Shown one piece after another: positions 41,036 to 49,778 of a DNA stretch of 64,000 nt. Under the pieces are notes generated by a model, which was not told where the DNA came from, made no database searches, and saw nothing but the letters and a program-made list of their open reading frames with translations. The stretch's first letter is position 1, and every line of letters starts with the position of its first letter. Source of the stretch: Frateuria edaphi (GTDB lineage Bacteria; Pseudomonadota; Gammaproteobacteria; Xanthomonadales; Rhodanobacteraceae). Where the stretch lies: NCBI RefSeq assembly GCF_021117405.1, contig NZ_CP088251.1, positions 1,364,001 through 1,428,000 on the forward strand, written 5' to 3'. The translations under genes and the position numbers were made by a program.

Positions 41036-42124
41036 ATGACCGAACCCAAGGAATCGCTGGTCAGGGTGCGCGATCGCATCGACAGCATCGACCGCCAGAT
41101 CCAGGAGCTGATTTCCGAGCGCGCCAACTGGGCGCGGGAGGTCGCGCGGGTCAAGGGCGAGGGCCTGTCGGCGATCGACTATTACCGGCCCGAGCGCGAA
41201 GCGCACGTGCTGCGCATGGTCGTCGACCGCAACAAGGGGCCACTGTCCGACACCGAAATGGTACGGCTATTCCGCGAGATCATGTCCTCCTGCCTGGCGC
41301 AGGAGGACCCGCTCAAGGTCGGCTTCCTCGGCCCCGAGGGCACTTTCAGCGAACAGGCGGTGCGCAAGCATTTCGGCCACGCGGCCTATGGCCTTCCGCT
41401 GGGAAGCATCGAGGAGGTGTTCCAGGAGGTCGCCGCCGGTCATGCCGATTTCGGCGTGGTGCCGGTGGAAAACTCGGGACAGGGCATGATCCAGGTGACC
41501 CTGGACATGTTCCTGACCTCGGAAGCACGCATCTGCGGCGAGATCGAGCTGCGCGTGCACCAGTGCCTGCTGTCGAAGGCCGGTGCGCTGACGGACATCC
41601 GGCGCATCTTCGCGCACGCCCAGTCGCTGCAGCAGTGCAAGACCTGGCTGCGGATCAACCTGCCGGAGGTCGAGTGCGTGGCGGTGAGTAGCAACGCCGA
41701 AGCGGCGCGCCTGGCCCGGCATGCCGACGACGCGGCAGCCATCGCGGGCAAGACGGCCGGCAAGGTCTACGGCCTGAAGCCGCTCGCCGAGGGCATCGAG
41801 GACCGGGCCGACAACACCACCCGATTCCTGGTGATCGGCCGTTCGCTGTTCCCGCCCTCGGGCAACGACCGCACCTCGCTGCTGATTACCGTCAACGACA
41901 AGCCCGGTGCGCTTTACGACGTGCTGAACCCGTTCGCCAAGCACGGCGTGAGCATGAACCGCATCGAGTCACGGCCGGCGCACACCGGCAAGTGGCAATA
42001 CGCGTTCTTCATCGATGTTTCCGGCCACATCGACGACGCGCCGCTGCAGGCAGCGCTTGGGGACATGGGGCCGGTCGCCACGCAGGTGCGCGTGCTCGGT
42101 TCCTACCCGGTGGCGTTGCCGTGA
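41036..42124 (+). CDS. pheA: Bifunctional chorismate mutase/prephenate dehydratase (P-protein)
   Basis: P-protein for phenylalanine synthesis, 362 aa. The N-terminal chorismate mutase domain (about 1-95, VRDRIDSIDRQIQELISERA) has the catalytic Arg in that segment. The prephenate dehydratase domain shows VGFLGPEGTFSEQAVRKHFG, FGVVPVENSGQGMI and the catalytic Thr-Arg-Phe in DNTTRFLVIG. The ACT regulatory domain includes TVNDKPGALYDVLNPFAKHG and IESRPA, so feedback by Phe is expected. Its stop overlaps the aroA GTG start in GTGA. Confidence 0.97.
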   Translation: MTEPKESLVRVRDRIDSIDRQIQELISERANWAREVARVKGEGLSAIDYYRPEREAHVLRMVVDRNKGPLSDTEMVRLFREIMSSCLAQEDPLKVGFLGPEGTFSEQAVRKHFGHAAYGLPLGSIEEVFQEVAAGHADFGVVPVENSGQGMIQVTLDMFLTSEARICGEIELRVHQCLLSKAGALTDIRRIFAHAQSLQQCKTWLRINLPEVECVAVSSNAEAARLARHADDAAAIAGKTAGKVYGLKPLAEGIEDRADNTTRFLVIGRSLFPPSGNDRTSLLITVNDKPGALYDVLNPFAKHGVSMNRIESRPAHTGKWQYAFFIDVSGHIDDAPLQAALGDMGPVATQVRVLGSYPVALP

Positions 42125-43446
42125 GCGGCGCCAGCGACACGAACGGGCGCCTGGACTGGATCAGCCGCCCGTCAGGCCCGCTGCGTGGCACGCTCACGGT
42201 GCCGGGCGACAAGTCCGTTTCCCATCGCGCGCTGATGCTCGCTGCGCTGGCGGAGGGCGACTCGCTCATCAGCGGTTTCCTCGAAGGCGAAGACACGCGC
42301 GCCACCGCCGCGGTGCTCGCGCAATTGGGTGTGTCGATCGAAACGCCGGCGGCGGGCGAGCGACTGGTGCATGGCGTGGGCCTGCGCGGGCTGCGCGGCG
42401 CCGGCCGTCCACTGGACTGCGGCAACGCGGGCACCGGCATGCGCCTGCTTGCCGGCCTGCTGGCAGGGCAGGCGTTCGACGCCACGTTGATCGGCGACGA
42501 GTCGCTTTCGCGCCGCCCGATGCGCCGTGTTACCGAACCCCTCGCCTCGATGGGTGCCCGCATCGATTCGCAAGCGGGGCTACCGCCCTTGCATGTGCAC
42601 GGTGGACAACGGCTGCGCGGCATCCGCTACGAGTTGCCGGTGGCCAGCGCGCAGGTGAAATCGGCGCTGCTTCTGGCTGGCCTGTACGCCGAAGGCGAAA
42701 CCGAAATCCTCGAGCCGCACCCGACCCGCGACTACACCGAACGCATGCTGGCAGCCTTCGGCTGGCCGATCGAATTCGCGCCGGGGCGTGCCCGCCTCAC
42801 GGGCGGCCATGCGCTGCGCGCCATCGACGTCCAGGTGCCCGCCGATTTCTCCTCGGCCGCGTTTTTCCTGGTGGCCGCGAGCCTGGTGCCCGGATCCGAC
42901 CTGACGTTGTGCGCGGTCGGCCTGAATCCTCGCCGCACCGGGTTGTTGCACGCCCTGCGCCTGATGGGGGCGGACATCGAGGTGCTGGACGAGCGCCAAA
43001 GTGGCGGCGAGCCGGTCGCCGATCTGCGCGTGCGCCACGCGCCGCTGCGGGGCATCGAGCTGCCTGGCGAACTGGTGCCGGACATGATCGACGAGTTCCC
43101 GGCGCTGTTCGTTGCCGCGGCGGCGGCGCAGGGCGCCACCGTAATAAGCGGTGCGGCCGAGCTGCGCGTGAAGGAATCCGACCGGATCGCCAGCATGGCC
43201 ACGGGCCTGCGCGCGTTGGGCGTACAGCTGCAGGAGACGCCGGATGGGGCGATCATCACCGGCGGCACAATGGGACCGGGTGCGATCGAAAGCCATGGCG
43301 ACCATCGCGTGGCCATGAGCTTCGCCGTCGCCGGCCTCGTGGCGAAGGGCAATGTGCGCATTGGGGATTGCCGCAATGTCGCGACCTCGTTTCCCGGGTT
43401 CGTGGAGCTGGCCAACCGATGCGGGTTCGCACTGGCGGATGCATAG
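42121..43446 (+). CDS. aroA: 3-phosphoshikimate 1-carboxyvinyltransferase (EPSP synthase)
   Basis: EPSP synthase catalyses the sixth step of the shikimate pathway, joining shikimate-3-phosphate and PEP. Motifs: PGDKSVSHRALMLAALAEG, LDCGNAGTGMRLLAGLLAG, DESLSRRPMRRV, and the C-terminal catalytic segments VPDMIDEFPALFVAAAAAQG and ESHGDHRVAMSFAVAGL. Length 441 aa. Start is GTG at 42121, coupled to pheA by 4 nt. The stretch LLAGLLAGQAF after NAGTG and the R in SLSRRPM mark the class II-like type found in many Xanthomonadales. Confidence 0.96.
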   Translation: MSGASDTNGRLDWISRPSGPLRGTLTVPGDKSVSHRALMLAALAEGDSLISGFLEGEDTRATAAVLAQLGVSIETPAAGERLVHGVGLRGLRGAGRPLDCGNAGTGMRLLAGLLAGQAFDATLIGDESLSRRPMRRVTEPLASMGARIDSQAGLPPLHVHGGQRLRGIRYELPVASAQVKSALLLAGLYAEGETEILEPHPTRDYTERMLAAFGWPIEFAPGRARLTGGHALRAIDVQVPADFSSAAFFLVAASLVPGSDLTLCAVGLNPRRTGLLHALRLMGADIEVLDERQSGGEPVADLRVRHAPLRGIELPGELVPDMIDEFPALFVAAAAAQGATVISGAAELRVKESDRIASMATGLRALGVQLQETPDGAIITGGTMGPGAIESHGDHRVAMSFAVAGLVAKGNVRIGDCRNVATSFPGFVELANRCGFALADA

Positions 43447-43527
43447 GTGCCCTCTCTAGAGATGGGACAAGCGCGCGCGCCCGCCCACCCGATGCTAGGC
43501 TCGCCGCTTTGCCAAGCCTGCCACCCC

Positions 43528-44301
43528 ATGCCCGCCGTCCCGCCGTTCATCGTCGCCATTCCCGCCCGCTACGGCTCCACCCGCTTGCCGGCCAAGCCGC
43601 TGCGTGCCATCGGCGGTGTGCCGATGGTCGTGCGCGTGGCGCAGCGGGCGTTGCAGGCCGGCGCCGGCCAGGTCGTGGTGGCGGTGGACGACGCGCGCGT
43701 CGCCCAGGCACTGGAGGGGCAGGGGGTCGATGTCTGCATGACCCGCGTCGACCACGCCTCCGGCAGTGACAGGCTGGCCGAAGTGGCCGGGCACTACGGA
43801 TGGGCGGAGGACGCCATCGTGGTGAACCTGCAGGGCGACGAACCCTTCGCACCGGCCGCGGGCATCCGCGAGGTGGCCCGTGCGCTGGCCGAGGACGATG
43901 CGCCAATGGCCACGCTCGCCACGCCCGTCACGGCCGCGCACGAGCTGTTCGATCCGAACGTGGTCAAGCTGGTGCGCAGGGCGGACGGGCGCGCGCTGTA
44001 TTTCAGCCGGGCGCCAATGCCCTGGGCGCGCGATGCGTTCGCCAGCAATCGCGAAGTACTGCCCGAAGGCCCGCCGTTCCTGCGTCACATCGGCATCTAC
44101 GCCTACCGTGCCGGCTTCCTGGGCCGCTACGCCGGCCTGCCGCGTACGCCGCTCGAGCAGGCCGAATCGCTGGAACAGTTGCGGGTGCTGGAACACGGCT
44201 TTCCGATCGCCGTGCGGCTGACGCCCGAGCCGTTCCCGCCCGGCATCGATACCGAGGCGGACGTCGAACGCGCGGAGCGCTGGCTGGCCAGCCAGCCGTA
44301 A
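43528..44301 (+). CDS. kdsB: 3-deoxy-manno-octulosonate cytidylyltransferase
   Basis: KdsB activates Kdo as CMP-Kdo for lipopolysaccharide core synthesis. Nucleotide-binding start is [20 protein letters not shown] at residue 8, then [33 protein letters not shown] and VNLQGDEPF. Downstream [11 protein letters not shown] and [18 protein letters not shown] complete the family. It is 257 aa. ATG 43528 is used; the open frame from 43447 just after aroA would add 27 residues unlike KdsB. Confidence 0.96.
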   Translation: MPAVPPFIVAIPARYGSTRLPAKPLRAIGGVPMVVRVAQRALQAGAGQVVVAVDDARVAQALEGQGVDVCMTRVDHASGSDRLAEVAGHYGWAEDAIVVNLQGDEPFAPAAGIREVARALAEDDAPMATLATPVTAAHELFDPNVVKLVRRADGRALYFSRAPMPWARDAFASNREVLPEGPPFLRHIGIYAYRAGFLGRYAGLPRTPLEQAESLEQLRVLEHGFPIAVRLTPEPFPPGIDTEADVERAERWLASQP

Positions 44302-44336
44302 GCGCAGGTCCGGCAGCACCTGGCGCGTGACAGGCC

Positions 44337-44354
44337 GGCGGGCTGAAGCCCGCC
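44337..44354. repeat. TGAA-loop intergenic hairpin
   Basis: Perfect stem-loop GGCGGGC-TGAA-GCCCGCC between kdsB and uvrC. It has the same loop and near-identical stem as the hairpin at 10268, supporting a dispersed element family. It may terminate or stabilise the kdsB transcript. Confidence 0.5.
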
Positions 44355-44423
44355 ACCTCGGCCTTGCGGCCTGTTCGGCATCCGGTCACGGCGGCCGTTG
44401 CCGGAACGGCTAGAATCGCCCTC

Positions 44424-46250
44424 ATGCAGTCGCCCCAGACGCCGCCGTTCGACGGCAAGGCCTTCGTCCAGACCCTGACCACCTCGCCCGGCGTCTACCG
44501 CTACTTCGACGCCGACGGCGAGCTGTTGTACGTGGGCAAGGCGGGCAGTCTCAAGAAGCGCGTCGGCAGCTATTTCCTGAAGCCGCGCATGGAGCCGCGC
44601 ATCAACGCTATGGTCTCGCAGATCGCGCGCTGCGAGGTCACTGTCACGCGTACCGAAGGCGAGGCGCTGCTGCTCGAATCGCAGCTGATCAAGTCGCTCA
44701 AGCCGCGCTACAACATCCTGCTGCGGGACGACAAAAGCTACCCGTACATCTACCTGTCCGGTGGCGAGGACTATCCGCGCCTGGCGTTCCATCGTGGCGC
44801 CAAGAACCTGAAAGGCCGCTTCTTCGGACCGTACCCGAGCGCCTTCGCCGTGCGCGAAAGCCTCAACCTGATGCAGAAGCTGTTCAAGGTCCGCCAGTGC
44901 GAGGACAGCTACTTCCGCAACCGCTCGCGTCCGTGCCTGCAACACCAGATCGGCCGCTGCACGGCGCCTTGCGTGGGCCTGGTCTCGGTGGAGGACTACC
45001 GCAGCGACGTGCGCCATGCCGAGATGTTCCTGGAAGGGCGCAGCAGCGCGGTGATCGACGAACTGGCCACGTCGATGGAACAGGCAGCCATGGCGCTCAA
45101 CTTCGAACGCGCCGCGGCGCTGCGCGACCAGGTTGCCGCCTTGCGCAAGCTGCAGGCGCAGCATCACGTGCAGGGCGCCAGCGCCGACATGGACGTGGTC
45201 GCCTGCCGCATCGAGGGCGGCATCGCGTGCGTCAGCGTGCTGTTCTTCCGCAACGGCATCAGCCTGGGCACGCGCGACTTCTTCCCCCGCCTGCCGCTGG
45301 ATGCCGAGCCGGCGGACGTGCTGGCGCAGTTCATCGCGCAGTACTACCTGGAGCGGCCGGTGCCGCGCGAGATCATCCTGTGCGAGACGATTCCCGACCA
45401 GGCCTTGCTGGCGCAGGTGCTCTGCGAGCAGGCCGGTCACGCGGTGGAGATCAAGTCCAGCGTACGCGGCGAGCGAGCGCGGTTCCTGCAGATGGCCGAG
45501 CGCAACGCGCAGGCCTCGCTGACCTCGCGCCTGGCCAGCCGGCAGACCCTGGGTGCACGCTTTGACGATCTGCAGAAATTGCTGGAGTTGTCCGGGCCGC
45601 CGCGACGCATCGAGTGCTTCGACATCAGCCACACCATGGGCGAGGCGACGGTTGCCTCCTGCGTGGTGTTCGGGCCGGAAGGGCCTGAGAAGTCGCACTA
45701 CCGGCGCTTCAACATCGCCGGCATCACCCCGGGCGACGACTACGCGGCGATGCACCAGGCGCTCACCCGACGCTTCCGCAAGGTGGCGGCGGGCGAGGGC
45801 GCCAAGCCCGACGTGCTGTTGATCGACGGTGGCGGCGGGCAGGTTGCGCAGGCGATGGACGTGCTGGCTGAGCTTGGTGTCACCGGCATCGAGGTGGTGG
45901 GCGTCGCCAAGGGCCCGGGCCGCCGCGCCGGCGAGGAAACCCTGGTGCTGGCCAATTCCGGCCGCGAGATCCATCCCGGCTCGGCTTCGCCCGCGCTGCA
46001 CCTGGTCGCCGCCGTGCGCGACGAGGCCCACCGCTTCGCCATCAGCGGGCACCGCAAGCGCCGCGAGAAGGCCCGCGAGCGCAGCATCCTGGAGGACGTG
46101 CCGGGCATCGGTGCACGCCGGCGAGCCGCGCTGCTCAAGGCCTTCGGTGGCCTGGCCGGGGTCGAGGCCGCCGGCGTCGAGGAACTGGCTTCGATCAAGG
46201 GCATCGATCGCGGCCTGGCCGAGCGCATCTATGCGACCCTGCACGGCTAG
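44424..46250 (+). CDS. uvrC: UvrABC excinuclease subunit C
   Basis: UvrC makes both incisions in nucleotide excision repair. The N-terminal GIY-YIG nuclease begins GVYRYFDADGELLYVGKA. A Cys-rich segment (RPCLQHQIGRCTAPC) precedes the UVR domain (about 200-240, MEQAAMALNFERAAALRDQV). The C-terminal RNase H-like nuclease includes RIECFDISHTMGEATVASCV and VLLIDGGGGQV, and ends in helix-hairpin-helix repeats (LEDVPGIGARRRAALLKAFG). Length 608 aa. Start ATG 44424. pgsA follows 48 nt later, the classical uvrC-pgsA order. Confidence 0.97.
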   Translation: MQSPQTPPFDGKAFVQTLTTSPGVYRYFDADGELLYVGKAGSLKKRVGSYFLKPRMEPRINAMVSQIARCEVTVTRTEGEALLLESQLIKSLKPRYNILLRDDKSYPYIYLSGGEDYPRLAFHRGAKNLKGRFFGPYPSAFAVRESLNLMQKLFKVRQCEDSYFRNRSRPCLQHQIGRCTAPCVGLVSVEDYRSDVRHAEMFLEGRSSAVIDELATSMEQAAMALNFERAAALRDQVAALRKLQAQHHVQGASADMDVVACRIEGGIACVSVLFFRNGISLGTRDFFPRLPLDAEPADVLAQFIAQYYLERPVPREIILCETIPDQALLAQVLCEQAGHAVEIKSSVRGERARFLQMAERNAQASLTSRLASRQTLGARFDDLQKLLELSGPPRRIECFDISHTMGEATVASCVVFGPEGPEKSHYRRFNIAGITPGDDYAAMHQALTRRFRKVAAGEGAKPDVLLIDGGGGQVAQAMDVLAELGVTGIEVVGVAKGPGRRAGEETLVLANSGREIHPGSASPALHLVAAVRDEAHRFAISGHRKRREKARERSILEDVPGIGARRRAALLKAFGGLAGVEAAGVEELASIKGIDRGLAERIYATLHG

Positions 46251-46298
46251 CCCGCCATCTCCCGTGCGACACTGACGACGACAACGACGGAAAGGACG

Positions 46299-46904
46299 AT
46301 GCGCATCAACCTCCCCACCTGGCTGACCCTGTTCCGCGTGGCGCTGCTGCCGGTGATGGTGGTCGTGTTCTACCTGCCGTTCCGAGGGCACAACATCACT
46401 GCCGCCATCGTCTTCGTGCTGGCTGCCTTCACCGATTGGCTCGACGGCTATCTGGCGCGCCGGCTCAACCAGACCTCGGCATTCGGCGCTTTCCTGGATC
46501 CGGTGGCCGACAAGCTGATGGTCGCGGTGACGCTGTTCCTGCTGGTCGAATCCCACCGCGGCGGCTGGCCTGGCATCCTGATGGCGGTGACCGCAGCGGT
46601 GATCGTGGGCCGCGAGATCAGCATCTCGGCCTTGCGCGAATGGATGGCCGAAATCGGCATGCGCGCCACGGTGAAAGTGGCGTTCGTCGGCAAGCTCAAG
46701 ACGGTGATGCAGATGATTGCGCTGGTCGTGCTGATCGTGCAGCACGAGAAGGAGGCAGAAGCGCTGCGGCTGTATCACATCGGCGAAGGACTGCTGGTGA
46801 TCGCCGGCGGACTGACCATCTGGTCGGGCATGCACTACCTGCGCGCCGCCTGGCCGATGCTGCGCGGGGACCCGCCGAAGCAGCCCGGTATCGACAAGGC
46901 TTGA
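46299..46904 (+). CDS. pgsA: CDP-diacylglycerol--glycerol-3-phosphate 3-phosphatidyltransferase
   Basis: PgsA commits CDP-diacylglycerol to phosphatidylglycerol synthesis at the inner membrane. The CDP-alcohol phosphotransferase signature DGYLARRLNQTSAFGAFLDP followed by VAD fits the DGX2ARX8GX3DX3D pattern. About five hydrophobic helices are seen in 201 residues. It is co-oriented with uvrC and followed by tRNA-Gly, tRNA-Cys and tRNA-Leu as in the E. coli uvrC-pgsA-glyW-cysT-leuZ region. Confidence 0.97.
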   Translation: MRINLPTWLTLFRVALLPVMVVVFYLPFRGHNITAAIVFVLAAFTDWLDGYLARRLNQTSAFGAFLDPVADKLMVAVTLFLLVESHRGGWPGILMAVTAAVIVGREISISALREWMAEIGMRATVKVAFVGKLKTVMQMIALVVLIVQHEKEAEALRLYHIGEGLLVIAGGLTIWSGMHYLRAAWPMLRGDPPKQPGIDKA

Positions 46905-46941
46905 CGGGCCTGTTTTCGCCGCTAAAATGCGCGGCTCCGAT

Positions 46942-47017
<76 letters not shown>

Positions 47018-47025
47018 GTTTCTTT

Positions 47026-47052
47026 CGAAGCCCCGGCCATGCCGGGGCTTCG
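47026..47052. terminator. Hairpin after first tRNA-Gly
   Basis: Perfect 12-bp stem CGAAGCCCCGGC/GCCGGGGCTTCG with CAT loop, starting 9 nt after the tRNA. The trailing T tract is weak, so it is either a terminator or a processing signal. Confidence 0.7.
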
Positions 47053-47141
47053 TCGTTTCCGGCAGGCGCTACGGAAACATGCAAAAACCGCGGCGAGGCC
47101 TTCACATCCGGCCCGGTTCTGCTATCCTTTCCGACTCTGAT

Positions 47142-47217
<76 letters not shown>

Positions 47218-47225
47218 GTTTCAAG

Positions 47226-47258
47226 AAACCTCGGACCGCCGGGGTTTTGTTTTTTAAG
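47226..47258 (+). terminator. Terminator after second tRNA-Gly
   Basis: Imperfect stem AACCTCGG/CCGGGGTT followed by TTGTTTTTT, a good Rho-independent terminator. Confidence 0.8.
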
Positions 47259-47288
47259 CGGACCGCAACCATGCGCTCCGTGCGCGAT

Positions 47289-47362
47289 GGCCAGGTGGCA
47301 GAGTGGTCATGCAGCGGCCTGCAAAGCCGTGTACGCCGGTTCGATTCCGACCCTGGCCTCCA
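47289..47362 (+). tRNA. tRNA-Cys(GCA)
   Basis: A 74-nt tRNA with acceptor GGCCAGG/CCTGGCC, anticodon loop CTGCAAA (anticodon GCA), T loop GTTCGATTC and encoded CCA. Follows the Gly copies as in the conserved glyW-cysT-leuZ order. Confidence 0.97.
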
Positions 47363-47376
47363 TTGCGCAATCCTCG

Positions 47377-47401
47377 AAGGCCCGCCTCGGCGGGCCTTTT
47401 T
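47377..47401 (+). terminator. Terminator after tRNA-Cys
   Basis: Stem AGGCCCGCC/GGCGGGCCT with a 2-nt TC between the arms and a T5 run, then TG. Strong Rho-independent signal. Confidence 0.88.
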
Positions 47402-47518
47402 GTCTGGCGCGCCTCGACCCTGCAGGAGCTAGCTTGCGGGCGATGCATTCTCAATTCGCCACCCTCTCGCGAGGTGCGCTCCCGCAAAGGGAGGCGGGTG
47501 CTACGATTCCTGCCTTAT

Positions 47519-47605
47519 GCCCGGATGGCGAAACTGGTAGACGCAAGGGACTTAAAATCCCTCACCCTCACGGGTATGCGGGTTCGACCCCCGCTCCGGG
47601 CACCA
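47519..47605 (+). tRNA. tRNA-Leu(UAA), prophage integration target
   Basis: An 87-nt class II tRNA with a long variable arm (ACCCTCACGGGT), acceptor GCCCGGA/TCCGGGC, anticodon loop CTTAAAA (anticodon TAA in DNA), T loop GGTTCGACC and encoded CCA. TACGAT near 47501 looks like a -10 box. It is the last host gene: a tyrosine integrase reads toward its 3' end, so the 3' half very likely contains the attachment core. The tRNA is intact. Confidence 0.96.
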
Positions 47606-47636
47606 ACGGTTTCCAGCGTTTTCAGGCCCTCGGTTT

Positions 47637-47665
47637 TGGTCCGCAATCCGGACGCTGGTCCGCAA
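47637..47665. repeat. Direct repeats in the attachment region (possible integrase arm sites)
   Basis: TGGTCCGCAA occurs at 47637-47646 and 47656-47665, between the tRNA-Leu end and the integrase stop. The pair is nested in a GCGTTTT (47616) / AAAACGC (47664) inverted repeat. Short direct repeats next to an att core are typical integrase arm-binding sites. This is an inference from position. Confidence 0.5.
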
Positions 47666-47669
47666 AACG

Positions 47670-48704
47670 CTACTTCGTCGGGGTGACTTTCGCCCCGCGG
47701 CGGTTCCTGACGTAGTGCTCGGTCATCGTCACCGATGCGTGTCCAAGCTGCCGCTGGGCCTGGCGAATATCTTCGACCGCATCGGCCTTGTCGGTGCCAG
47801 CCTTCGCGCGCAGATCCCGAAACTGAAACGCCTGCGGATCGATCTCGGCGGCCTCGCGCGCCCGGTAGAACGATCCCTGCAGCATGTTGTAGGTGAGCGG
47901 CTGGCCATCCTCGGCCACCACCAGGCGGGTGGCGTGTACCTTGTAGCCGACCTTGCGCTCGGCAATCCGCGCCAGCAGCGCGGCAAGGGCGCCGGTCACC
48001 TCGATGCGACGCTTGGCCCCGGTCTTTCCCTGGGCGACGTGCAGAAAGCCGTCCCGGACGTCCCGCTCGTCCATCTTGAGCGTGTCCGCGACGCGCTGGC
48101 CGGTGAGGTAGGCCAGGTCCATGGCGTCCCGCAACGGCTGGCCAGCCTCCTGCCAGACGGCCGTGTACATCTCGTCCTCGACGTAGACGTCGCGTCCGGT
48201 CTCCCGGAAGCCCTTGATGCCTGCGCAGGGGTTGGGCAGGGTCGTGTAGCCCTCGCCGCGTGCCCAATTCCAGATATGCGAGAGCAACGCCTTCTCGCGG
48301 TTCGCGCGCACCTTCGCCTTCTCCCCGCGCCACTTTAGGTACTGCTTGACGTGCTGCGGCTCGATGGCGTCCAGCGGGCAGGGCGGATCGTCGAAGAACG
48401 TGATCAGCTGCTTGAGCTCTCGCGCGTTGTCCTTCTGGGTAGCTGCTGCCTTCGTGGGGATGACCTCGCCGCGGTAGCGATCGGCGACGTACCGGAAGGT
48501 GACGACGGCGGCAGGCTTCTCCGCGCCGGCGTGCTCGATCTCAGCCCACCGCTTGATGGCCAGGCCGTAGTCGCCGCCCAGCGGTTCCTCCCGGCGCTTG
48601 CCATCCACTAAGCCATGGTCGTAGTAGTAGAAGACCTTGCCGGAGGGCTTCTTGCGCACGCGCAGGCGCGGCACGGCCTCCGGCCGCTGAGGGCGACGTC
48701 CCAT
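47670..48704 (-). CDS. int: Phage tyrosine integrase
   Basis: A 344-residue tyrosine recombinase. An N-terminal arm-binding segment is followed by a core-binding domain (about 65-160) and the catalytic domain. Catalytic residues: Arg I in AYLTGQRVADTLKM; the box II region QFRDLRAKAGTDKADA, where the usual H-x-x-R reads R-x-x-R; His in QLGHASVTMTEHYV; and nucleophile Tyr in TEHYVR. It ends 64 nt from tRNA-Leu, reading toward it, as expected for an integrase whose attP is downstream. Adjacent upstream (2 nt gap) is a DUF4224 gene. It integrates and, with an excision factor, excises the prophage. Confidence 0.93.
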   Translation of the reverse strand: MGRRPQRPEAVPRLRVRKKPSGKVFYYYDHGLVDGKRREEPLGGDYGLAIKRWAEIEHAGAEKPAAVVTFRYVADRYRGEVIPTKAAATQKDNARELKQLITFFDDPPCPLDAIEPQHVKQYLKWRGEKAKVRANREKALLSHIWNWARGEGYTTLPNPCAGIKGFRETGRDVYVEDEMYTAVWQEAGQPLRDAMDLAYLTGQRVADTLKMDERDVRDGFLHVAQGKTGAKRRIEVTGALAALLARIAERKVGYKVHATRLVVAEDGQPLTYNMLQGSFYRAREAAEIDPQAFQFRDLRAKAGTDKADAVEDIRQAQRQLGHASVTMTEHYVRNRRGAKVTPTK

Positions 48705-48706
48705 CG

Positions 48707-48910
48707 TCAGGCGGCCTTGTGTGGCTTCCAGGTGGGCGCAGCTTGCGCCGCTTCCTCCCGGCCTTCAACCGCCGCCCGGGTGACCACCGGCCAGCCGTGG
48801 GCGTCCACATAGTGGCGGATGCCGTTCTTGCGCAGGAACGCCACCTGGCCCGCCTTCAGCTTGGAGCGGGTCAGCTCGGCAAGCTCATCGCGGGTTAAAC
48901 ACAGGCTCAT
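48707..48910 (-). CDS. DUF4224-family phage protein
   Basis: A 67-residue protein with CLTRDELAELTRSKLKAGQV, AFLRKNGIRHYVDAHGWPVV and TRAAV. This matches the DUF4224 pattern in which LTxxELxELT is followed by Q-x-x-FL and a G-x-P-x-V segment. Members are usually encoded directly before phage integrases, as here, and may help regulate integration or excision; that role is not proven. Its ATG overlaps the upstream gene stop by 4 nt. Confidence 0.8.
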   Translation of the reverse strand: MSLCLTRDELAELTRSKLKAGQVAFLRKNGIRHYVDAHGWPVVTRAAVEGREEAAQAAPTWKPHKAA

Positions 48911-49092
48911 GCTTCTTTTGCCTCGCGTGCTTTCTTCACGTCTCGGTCGTCGTCGACGTAGATGTCTTCCCGGCCCTGGGCGATTGATATGCCGCCCTCG
49001 TACTGCTGGACAACGATGGAGTGCTCGACGACACCGTGTTCCTCGTTTTCCTGGGCGAGCAAGTACCCGCTACGGATGTGCTGGATGCTCAT
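48907..49092 (-). CDS. Small phage protein of unknown function
   Basis: A 61-residue acidic protein (MSIQHIRSGYLLAQENEEHG...VVQQYEGGISIAQGREDIYVDD). The coupled ATGA junctions at both ends (48907-48910 and 49089-49092) and normal phage codon use support translation. No family recognised. The longer open frame to 49185 overlaps the upstream gene and is not needed. Confidence 0.6.
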   Translation of the reverse strand: MSIQHIRSGYLLAQENEEHGVVEHSIVVQQYEGGISIAQGREDIYVDDDRDVKKAREAKEA

Positions 49093-49778
49093 GCGGCCTT
49101 GGCCTCCTGCTCGATGCGCCGGAAATCCACCACCCAGACCCACGGGTTGGCGTCCCAGCTGCCGGCGCCGTTGATCGACTCCCACAGTTTCTTGAAAGCT
49201 CCTCGCTGGTTGCTTGGGTGCCAGCTATCGTGAAAGTCGAGATCTATTCCCTCGGCGCATGCGTCATCGCCGCTGATGTCCTGCAGCCGCTCCACGCGCA
49301 CGCCGGTCACCTCCAGGGTGATGCGGCTGGCCCAACGGGGCATGTGGATAGATGGGCGCCACGATTCCCACCACGCCAGCAGCTCTTCGTCCGTCATGTT
49401 CGGACGCTGGCGGGGCAGGCCGGACTCGCCAGCGGGCACAGGTAGCGTCGCCTTGCTGCTGTCGGCGCGATACTCGATCACCGCCTCGGTGGTCGGGTTC
49501 ACGCCGCAGCCTACGCGGTAGCCCCACGTCTCACGCACCCACAGCCGATCGCCGGGCGCGCCGTAGGGGCACGGCGCCCAGCCCCACGTCTGGCGGGTGC
49601 CTCCCGTAGCCTCGGATGGGCCAAGCCCAATCCATCGCCCGGTATCGCCGGCAGCGGCAGACCATTCGGTGGTCTGCAGGTTGGGCTGCGGCTTCACCAC
49701 CCGCCGCGTCTGCGTCTTGCGGCCGGCGAGGATGACGCGGACCATGGGTGCACTGAAAAGGATGGGGAGCTCAAGCAT
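49089..49778 (-). CDS. Phage ASCH-like domain protein
   Basis: A 229-residue protein starting LELPILFSAPMVRVILAGRK followed by TQTRRVVKPQP, a block typical of a widespread phage family with an ASCH/PUA-like fold. GDRLWVRETWG and PRWASRITLEVTGVRVERLQ (then DISGDDACAEG) and a closing NPWVWVVDFRRIEQE are also recognisable. ASCH domains bind RNA; a nucleotide-modification or RNA role is possible, but not shown. Start ATG at 49778 shares bases with the divergent plus-strand gene (CATG at 49776-49779). It ends in an ATGA overlap with the following small gene. Confidence 0.75.
   Translation of the reverse strand: MLELPILFSAPMVRVILAGRKTQTRRVVKPQPNLQTTEWSAAAGDTGRWIGLGPSEATGGTRQTWGWAPCPYGAPGDRLWVRETWGYRVGCGVNPTTEAVIEYRADSSKATLPVPAGESGLPRQRPNMTDEELLAWWESWRPSIHMPRWASRITLEVTGVRVERLQDISGDDACAEGIDLDFHDSWHPSNQRGAFKKLWESINGAGSWDANPWVWVVDFRRIEQEAKAA

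Noticed and set aside
44127-46835. Minus-strand frame of about 900 codons opposite uvrC and pgsA
   Set aside because: It is a shadow of uvrC and pgsA: its composition is His/Gln/Arg/Asp-rich and has no motif, while the plus-strand genes are fully matched.
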